Shown here: positions 56,801 to 64,000 of the stretch, piece after piece
How positions within the stretch are numbered: position 1 is the first letter of the stretch
How the letters are laid out: every line of letters starts with the position of its first letter
Assembly: GCA_002205965.3 (NCBI GenBank)
Contig: NADL03000462.1
Span: 1,249,001-1,313,000, forward strand
DNA length: 64,000 nt
Direction: 5' to 3'
Source: Kappaphycus alvarezii
Taxonomy: Eukaryota > Rhodophyta > Florideophyceae > Gigartinales > Solieriaceae
The notes under the pieces: generated by a model
Told to the model about the DNA's origin: nothing
Database searches by the model: none
What the model saw: only the letters and a program-made list of their open reading frames with translations
Made by a program: the position numbers and the translations under genes

Positions 56801-59800
56801 CCTTGCAACAAAGTGATTAAGTTGTAAATCTTCCACTGAATGTGATAACCATAACTTTATCTAATCAATTTTACGGGTACCTCTATAATTTCGTAGCAGA
56901 AATCTGTACTACATAATTTTGCTTAATCGAACATAGCACTAAAAATCGAAAGACATATATTAAGCAGCCGAGTATTTTTTTAATAATTTTTATTTCTCTG
57001 ATTTTTTCATGCGCAGTCGATACTATTTTGTACATATATCGGTAAATGATTGATCTTGTATTGGATACATAGATAAAGGATTTTTTCGTATATTTCATAA
57101 AAGCCACTGCCTCCTGTTTTCTAACTGCTGAACTTCTTCCCCTTCGTCATTGCAACCATAAACCCATCAAAATAGCTCACAAAAATTTTAAATCGTTGGG
57201 TAATCCCTTGAAAATTTTCGAATAAAAGCAGCCCAGGGCCATAAAAAAGCAGAAAAGGTGTAAACATCTCTCTGTGGATATATAAGATCGAAAGTAACCA
57301 ACGATAAAGAAAGTTTTTTCATTTATTTCAATTTTTTGATAATATTATTTTTCAAAAAATTTTTAGCTTTCATTTGAGCGTCATGAAAGTTACGCTGCTT
57401 ATCTAGCACGTTTTCGTACGTTGAGCTATGAGATAAGCTCTAACAAGTGGTGTTTTGAAGATATTATCGGTACCAGCAGCGATTATGAGGAATTCATTGT
57501 ATTAGGGTTACTGCGCAACACCGCAGTTGTGCATCACATGCATCAGCTTTTTCTTGAGTAGAAACCGGAAAGAAAACAAGGATAATAAGTCTAATTTTTT
57601 TTATTCCCTGATATGAAACCAGGAAGGTTTAGTAAGCGTCTAGAGTCTTCGCAGTCGATTTCTTTCCAATTTTCTACTAAATTGTCGGAGCCTCTAAATT
57701 GGACTGGATTTCTACAAGCAGAGTAGCTACAAACTAAAGAAGAGGGGAAAACCGCTTTACCACCCTGATATTTTGGGTTTCAAGGAGGCTCTGAAAGGTT
57801 TAAGAGCAATGAAGTATGGTCAAGCCATTTTGTTGCGGAATAACTAAAGATATCTTTCCCTTTCGAGACTCACATGCATGAAAAGATCAAATTGACTTAG
57901 AGAAATAGAGACACAATAGGACACCAAGATGCTCTATGGTATGCTTTAATCTTCTGTAGACAACTACTGGCTGGAAAAAGATAAGGAGTCCTTTGAGGTA
58001 ATCGAATAGTAATTTTTGGAAAAGTTGGTTTTCCCATTTCTCCATGCACAAAATACTTAAAACAGGTTCAATTCTGTTCATTTGGAGATTCATTTTGGAG
58101 CTAGAATGAAATTTCGTTATTTTTATAACATTGTGCAGGGCGTCCTTTATTGTAATTTACATATTTTCCAGAATACGTGTGCTGTACATAAGTTATTTTT
58201 TTTGTTGACGAATGAGCACACGCCTGTAAACGTTTGTGTCAATAGTGCCATTCATTAATGAAGTGCCATTTTGGGCTTGATCCATAACTGAAAGCTTCCT
58301 TTCATCGTCCTATCTGCGGCAAATGTTTTTTAATGGCAAGAAACATTTCCTCTCAGAAGATAAGTTACAATTTGTCAGGATAGTTGTCCAATATTTCACC
58401 TCAAATAAATTCCGTGATAAAATTGAATTCCTTGTAGGAAAACATTAAGTATGTCTGATTAGTTTAGGGGGTGGAATATCCCCCGCAACTGCGGACAAAA
58501 AGCCGTGCTCCACAAAAAAGTTTTCTACTCGAAAATGTACGCAAAAATACTTCTATGATCGGTCTATATCGTTGGAGTGGACGTAGATTAATTGAGCAAC
58601 TTTGCCCAACTAACATTGTCGCAAAGTGGCATGCTACGTATCTCACTAGAGTGGTTTCTCCATGTGATGCTGCACCATTGCCTGGATCAAAATTATTTTC
58701 TTGTCCCACAAATGCAATGTCGCAGATAAAATCTGGAGAACTCTAGCTGTTCTCATATTTAACGGAAGAAATCGAAAGAGCTGCCAAGGCTTATTTAAGG
58801 CCAGTCCATGCTTGCTTCTCAATTGAGACGGAGATAGGTTATATCATTGCCCTTTTTGGCCTCCTGGTCCCGTCTTCTTTTTAACCTCGTTTCATAATCC
58901 TCAAAAAGGAGTTCAGTCGTGAATGAAACGGATTAAAAGTCTCTTATTTCAATTTGTGGGGCAGGGACAGTTGAAATCCAGTATTTGCTTCTTTCTGAAG
59001 TCTTTCAAATGGTGTCCGAGGGTCATTATGGTGCGAAAAATAACGTTCATAGTTAATTCTTTCCTGTTCCTAAATCTCTTGAGTGATTAATGTTTAGATC
59101 TGTTGTACAGGATATTCTATTTGCTTTCAATCCGTATCTCTGCCGAGAGATAAGTCGTACCAATACTTATTAACACTCTTGTCACAGTTTTTTGAATAAC
59201 TCGAGTACAAATCTGTCTTTTTCAAAACTTTCTTTAACTTTTGCATTGCTGCGGTCACTCCTACCAGCATTGCAGGGATCAAGGTAGTATTTCTTTTCAT
59301 TTAATTCCTTATACTCCTACTACAGTGCTATCTACGCCCAGCTATCATTTATACTCCCCTTTACACCTGCCCCCGTAAACCATTGACGCGGGCATCTAAC
59401 TGACCCCCATGATCTTTCGGGCCCAACCGCCGGCATAGCATCCACGTTTTCATTCTAGCCCTTGCTTACCGTGGTGATCTGCACCTACCGCCTGGTTTCT
59501 AGATTTTCCTTTTAACGTCCCTTATTTTCTTTCATTTTACTTCCAGTAGGGCTTTCGTGTAGTATTATTCAGGGGTCAGGGACCATAGTAATAAATTCTC
59601 CGAAACCCCTTGGTCAAGCAAAGGCATCAAGTCAGCACCTGAGTCTTGACCCCTGAGCTTTCGGTTTTAAAACTCTGAGTGCGGGCAAGTCAGCTCTAAC
59701 CCCTTGATAGCTACCATCCTAAAGGTCCCTTAGTGCAAGCACGGTACTCTGGCTTCGTAAATCTTTTAGCGTGTTTATACGGTTCGTACTAAACGCCCGG

Positions 59801-61300
59801 TATTCCGTTTACAATCAAGGGATTACCCTGGTTCGCACCCGCTCTACTACTCCGCTATCAAGCAGCTCTTTTCCCCACCTCTACGTGGCCTCTCGGTACC
59901 CTCTAGCCCAACTGGCAGCAACCACCTCTCCTTTTTGTCTAAACGGTCCACACGCCGCTGTCTTGGCATTACAAATTGTCTCAATGTATCAAAAATAAGC
60001 AATACTCTCAGTACACCATTTTGATTAATACAGGGATATCACGAAGAGATTCCAATGAGGTGACAAAGAACAAATACTTTATTTTAAGCCCTTCCCTGAT
60101 TGCCCAAATGCCCCTTCATGTGTAAATAAGGGTACCGCCGTCTTAGATTGTCACAATAATAACCGCCAAGTGAGATACAGGATGTCCGTCAAAACGCAAA
60201 CCCTCCTTTTGACATCTAAAAAGCAGGCCGTATGTAAAGGGAAAATTATTACGTAATGTAGCCATCTTTAGACCAAAAACTCATCTTCATAAGCCTCTGA
60301 CAGCTCCATTTAACCTCAAATACTCTCTTTGCAATACAGGTTTGCCCCACTTCTCACTGGACATGCTCAGAAATGCATTACACTTCTGGATGATGAAGCT
60401 ATGCTCTTCTAAAACGAGCTGTAAAGCTGTGGACATCAAATAACTGAAGCATCTGATGAGATCAACGGCTCTGGCCGCCCAACCGTTGATCTTTTACTGA
60501 AACTGGTGAAAGCTAGGCTATCAAGGACTATGTAATTCTGATTCCCATCGGTTTCTGACTATTTCGTTTGGATACTCATCTTCCATGCTTGCTAACAAAA
60601 ACCAGGGCCGTGGCAGAAATTCTCTGTCCGAGGCCAAGTATGTGCTTTTCATAACTATATGCAATGAAGCATGCTGCCACCTAGGACCTAATGGGGATAT
60701 GTTTTTACATTAGTGGGCAAAAGATCGAGTGTTTATTGATGCCTCTCATATTTCTGATTTCCAAAAAGTTCTACAAGAATTATGTGGAATATCACGCCAA
60801 CATAGCGACCATGACATCGATTTCGAGGTTAAAAGTTGCTTTCGAAATTCTCCAATGACTCCCTATGCCATTCATGTTACTATTCACCCATTTTACCGTC
60901 CTTCCCTAATTCTAGCTGAAGTGATAATTTACTAAAGCATCAAGATAAGCTGTGAGGGCCTAGAGTAGAAGTCTCTGCCCTCCCAACTGGATTCGTTATT
61001 GGTTGCAGAAGCCATCTTCCTGGTGCATTTCCTGCTCTAGGAATATTTCAGTATATACCAGTATTTCATGAGGGAATGATGAAAAAGCTGCCGGATGAGA
61101 GGATTTTTCCGGACGAAGGTCTGTTGGTCTAGTATTACCACGGGAGATTGGCTGTACTCGGAATTGAGGGGTACTTACAGGCTCCATATTGTTTCCTTTT
61201 AATTTCGCCAACGCAAAATCCGGAGGGTAGTGTTTTATCGCCGGGAAAGGCTGCAGTAAAGTGTAAAGTTTCGAGTGGCCGTATCGTTGTGGATATCTAG
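53862..61300. other. AT-rich to mixed stretch without a recognised gene
   Basis: The longest frames are 54654-54983 (plus, about 109 codons) and 55627-55938 (minus, about 103 codons). Neither has a motif. The segment 59.2-60.0 kb is GC-richer but has no recognisable gene. Confidence 0.4.
56570..56599. repeat. Small perfect inverted repeat
   Basis: AAATGTTCGC (56570-56579) and GCGAACATTT (56590-56599) form a 10-bp perfect stem around a 10-nt spacer. Confidence 0.6.
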
Positions 61301-61486
61301 TTTGGGTGCCTATTCGCGTTTGGGGGGGTCTTAGGGGGTAATTTTAGAGGGGTAGAGAGCTCACACAATGATATTCTACGTTTATTACTGTCTTTCGCGA
61401 GATGGCACGTTGTATGCTACCTGTGACAATTCACAAGCCCCGACTTTAGCTTGTTCCGCAGTTTTCTCGGTACACTTCTTTCGAGG

Positions 61487-61590
61487 AGCTCGACAGACAT
61501 ACCGCTATAAATAGCTCGACAGACATACCGCTATAAATAGCTCGACAGACATACCGCTATAAATAGCTCGACAGACATACCACTATAAAT
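61487..61590 (+). repeat. Tandem repeat, 4 x 26 bp, with TATA-like cores
   Basis: The unit AGCTCGACAGACATACCGCT followed by ATAAAT is repeated four times without gaps (61487-61512, 61513-61538, 61539-61564, 61565-61590). The first three copies are identical and the fourth has one change (CCACT). Each copy ends in CTATAAAT, so four TATA-like boxes are phased at 26 bp on the plus strand. It lies about 220 bp beyond the end of the minus-strand gypsy coding region and may belong to its LTR or to a separate promoter. Confidence 0.95.
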
Positions 61591-61813
61591 ACAGAGAGAG
61601 ATGTCTACTACGCACATTCAGGATAAAGCTATTACTTCTTTACGACCTTTGAGCTTGAACGGGCGTACTTAAACGGGCGTCCTGCACCTAACGGGTGTCT
61701 CTAACCGGTGACCTTGCAGCTGAAACTAAACAGGCGTCTTTGTATCTTCGCCCTTCGAAATTCGACGCCTGAGTCGTGTGAAACCTCAGTGTTATCGTCT
61801 CACTGTAGCGTTC

Positions 61814-62639
61814 TCATCCTTTTAAGAGTGTTTTATGTGAATACAAATCAGATAATAGTCCATGAATCTGGATATAGTGAAGAAAAGCTTCGGTCAGCGT
61901 GCCGTCAGAATCCTGGAATTCACGTATGGGCTGCCACTCTGAATCGTGCTCCGGCATGCCGTTTAGCTTTGTGAGCAACTGTTACCCCTTCCCACGACGT
62001 TGATTGGCCAGTATCTTATCTACATCGATGTCTACATCGAGAAGCTCCTCGCAGTTGTCGTCAATTTCTAAGCTCTCGGCCTTTTCGGATTTGGCGCGTC
62101 CCATTCAGCGGGTCTTGGGCGGTATTGTTTTGTCATTCCGACATGTACGACATTATGCATTCTGATATAATCTGGTAATGCGAGTTTTAGCGCATTCTTC
62201 CCAACAAGCCTGTCGATTTGAAACATTCCAAACCATCGAGCACTTGTTTTTGTCGACAGTCAAGCTTGGCTATATGCATCACGCCACAGTTTTCGAGAAA
62301 CCCAAACCTTTTGATTTGAATCGTATGTAGGTATTATACTGTTCATTGCAGATTCTACAGTCTGCCGTGCCTTAGCCAGCTCATGTGCATAGCTAGCATC
62401 CTGGAAGGCTCCCTCCAGTGTCGATTTGAATTCGGAAACGCTTGCACTTTTGTATTTGAGTCAGAAAGAACCTGCAGTGGGTCTCGTGGGCGCCATCCAA
62501 GATCAATATCGTATTAGCTTGCACTAAGATCCTGAGTAACTGCCGAGTTAAACGCAAATTCTGCAGTCGGAAGCAAAATGTCTCAGTTGTCTTGCATAAA
62601 TCCACAGTAGCACCGAAGTTAGTTTTCGACGGCACGGTT
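61814..62639 (-). pseudogene. Integrase C-terminus and chromodomain remnant
   Basis: Shifting frames give AEFAFNSAVTQDL, LGWRPRDPL, KVWVSRKLWRDAYSQA, ARWFGMFQIDRLVGKNALKL then ALPDYIRMHNVVHVGM (the SH3-like GPF/Y-type module, about 62120-62310), and LLTKLNGMPEHDSEWQPIRE then FQDSDGTLTEAFLHYI (about 61870-61995), a chromodomain with the W-P-x6-F/L spacing typical of these tails. The frame ends at 61814. Confidence 0.8.
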
Positions 62640-63190
62640 CACCACTTCCGACGCTCCGTCGATCTGCTTATGCCTTGCAGACGATGTTTTGAGCTTTACT
62701 CCACGTAGACTGAAGAGGTCCTACCAAAAACGTGACATGAATCGAGGACGTCGATCTGAAATTACTGTATCAGGTAGTCCGTAGTGAGACAAAATCGTGC
62801 TAAAGAAGATTTTCGCCAATTTCGGTACATTTTCGGTTGCATTACTTGGGATTAAGTGTACTCTCGTCGGATTAGTCGGTCAACGCAGGTAGTAAATGCA
62901 TCGAAACCATCATTTGTCCTCGGAAAATTTGTTATGAAGTCCGTACTAAGAAGACCCCAACGGCGTTGTGGCAGTTCAAGCGCTGTCGGATTGGTAAGTT
63001 GCATTCCGCCATAATCCTTCTGCTGCTGGCAAATGGAACATGTGTCGCAATATTTCTTGCAATCTCTTGCCTTTCCGCGCCAATGGTAGTTGTCCAAACG
63101 CCCTAATGTCTTAGCGAACGCGAAATGCCGCGTCACTCGGCTTTCATGTGGCGGTCGGGGTATATATCCGACTTCCTGTCGCGGCACGCA
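62640..63190 (-). pseudogene. Gypsy integrase: zinc-binding domain and DDE core
   Basis: The frame 63187-62852, which continues a few residues upstream as KLCVPRQEVG, has HESRVTRHF...CSICQQQK (H14, H21, C50, C53), the HHCC zinc-binding module, then STDFITNFPRTNDGFDAF with the first catalytic Asp at residue 83. In the following DNA, GLPDTVISDRRPRFMSRFW gives the second Asp (about 62755) and DGASEVVNRAVEN the Glu (about 62645). All three acidic residues are still readable, but a stop follows SRFW and frames shift. Confidence 0.85.
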
Positions 63191-63389
63191 TAATTTTCCC
63201 TGGTACCATAACCTTTTTGTTCGATCTTTTATATGAGGGGTCGTAATATTTCAATCCGTTTCTTCTCTTTGGCATCCTTGGGCCACTTATTATCGAAGTT
63301 TCGGTGTAATGCTCCTAATACTTGATCTTTACTGTAATCGACTAACGTGGATAAAAGTATATCATCACGGAGTATCTTCAGGATGTCAA

Positions 63390-64000
63390 CATTGTTCAAT
63401 TGGGGACATTGACGCCGCAAGAGAGCGTCCCCTTACACATGCAGCTTTCCAGGTTCCAATTCCGGCTAGATATGTATATTGAAATCTCCCAGTAATTCCA
63501 TCCATCTTGCCACGCGCGACTTAGGTGCGGTTTCCCAAAGAAGTGACTTAGCAACTGGTTTTCAGTAATTACCATGAACTCTGATCCTTCTAAATAACAC
63601 CTAAACTGTAATCCTGTGACCACCTTGGGCAGATCACGCTCATAAGCTATGCAGTTGCGCTAGGCTGGATTTAACTTTCGGGAGATATAGGCTATCAAAC
63701 GGTGGTGTCCTTCATCATCAACTTGTGTCAAAGTTCCCCTTGTCGCAAAGTCTCAGACAACCTAATGTAAAGTAAATTTTTTTGCCCAATCGGGTGGGAT
63801 TAATATAGAAGCAGGCGCAGGGGGCTTTTTAATTCTTGCAAATGCTTCAACGCAAGACATATTCCATTGTGCAACTCCTATATCCTTACGCGTCAGGTTG
63901 GTCAGTGGGCGTGCAATTTAAGAGAATCCCCTTATGAAGAGTCGGAAAAAATGAAAAATTCCCAACAAACTCCTCAGTTCTGTGATATTGGAAGGCTTCT
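63390..64000 (-). pseudogene. Gypsy RT C-terminus and RNase H remnant
   Basis: After the RT connection region there follow HHRLIAYISRKLNPA (the AxxSRKLxxAE-type motif), IAYERDLPKVVTGLQ, then RCYLEGSEFMVITENQLLSH and SRAWQDGWNYWEISIYIS. These are RNase H and the LSRRQARWxExLS block. Stops follow near 63660 and in the HTLH segment near 63775. Confidence 0.8.

Larger units (their letters stand above)
61814..64000 (-). mobile_element. Chromodomain Ty3/gypsy retrotransposon, 3' part, decayed
   Basis: Read on the minus strand from the window edge: end of RT/connection (TELRSLLGIFHFFRLFIRGF, IARPLTNLTRKD), RNase H, linker, integrase and C-terminal chromodomain, ending at a stop at 61814. RT and RNase H before integrase defines Ty3/gypsy, and the C-terminal chromodomain the chromovirus branch. 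Several stops and frame changes make it inactive. Gag, protease, most RT and the 5' LTR lie beyond the window. A 3' LTR should lie between about 61.3 and 61.8 kb, but its partner is not visible, so I cannot bound it. Confidence 0.9.

Noticed and set aside
57887..58093. Possible reverse transcriptase fragment (VVVYRRLKHTIEHLGVLL) on the minus strand
   Set aside because: It only loosely recalls the VVYxDDxxxxS...EHxxHL block, lacks the YxDD residues and has no neighbouring motifs.
1..64000. CRISPR array, prokaryotic operon, or rRNA genes
   Set aside because: No regularly spaced direct repeats with unique spacers, no ribosome-binding-site-led gene strings, and no rRNA-like conserved blocks were seen.

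Overview
The window is nuclear DNA of a repeat-rich eukaryote. Evidence: a gene with GT-AG spliceosomal introns and a 17-nt exon, three decayed LTR retrotransposons (one Ty1/copia, two chromodomain Ty3/gypsy), long gene-free AT-rich blocks, and no operons or prokaryotic signals. The organism cannot be named from the sequence. The conserved-gene pair and the flavour of the retroelement polyproteins recall, from memory only, stramenopiles (oomycete- or diatom-like) or chytrid-like fungi.

Layout. 1-14 kb: AT-rich desert with no convincing gene, framed by a ~1.1-kb repeat present twice in inverted orientation (2619-3703 and 11880-12964, about 95% identical by eye), plus a small GC-richer island at 5.2-5.9 kb. 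14-23 kb: more balanced composition with two divergent, broken, unrecognised coding regions (15931-17741 minus, 17922-19400 plus; the plus one gag-like), then a G-rich ~52-bp minisatellite (20.24-20.60 kb). 23-26.6 kb: AT-rich, empty. 26.6-34 kb: the gene-bearing core. It holds clusters of a palindromic CTGTACAG-type motif (27.4-27.7 and 28.2-28.3 kb), a NIPA-type magnesium transporter gene (29189-30345, plus) and, converging on it 306 bp away, a UPF0014 (FetB/ALS3-type) membrane protein gene in three exons (30652-32024, minus). 33.9-40.6 kb: a complete but dead Ty1/copia element with both LTRs. 41.9-45.7 kb: a second LTR element, a Ty3/gypsy derivative that lost most of its reverse transcriptase and RNase H. 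46-61 kb: second AT-rich desert with a promoter- or solo-LTR-like insert at 49.4-49.85 kb and a perfect 22-bp-stem hairpin at 53.81 kb. 61.8-64 kb: 3' part of a third retroelement, a chromodomain Ty3/gypsy on the minus strand running off the window edge, followed by a 26-bp tandem repeat carrying TATA-like cores.

The only two genes that look like functioning host genes both encode membrane proteins of families linked to metal-ion transport, placed tail to tail. Nearly everything else recognisable is mobile-element debris. No new defence or enzymatic system is evident. The most unusual items are the 10-kb inverted-repeat structure, the 17-nt microexon, the zinc-finger reading frame inside the copia leader, the RT-deleted gypsy element, the dispersed CTGTACAG palindromes, and the perfect hairpin.
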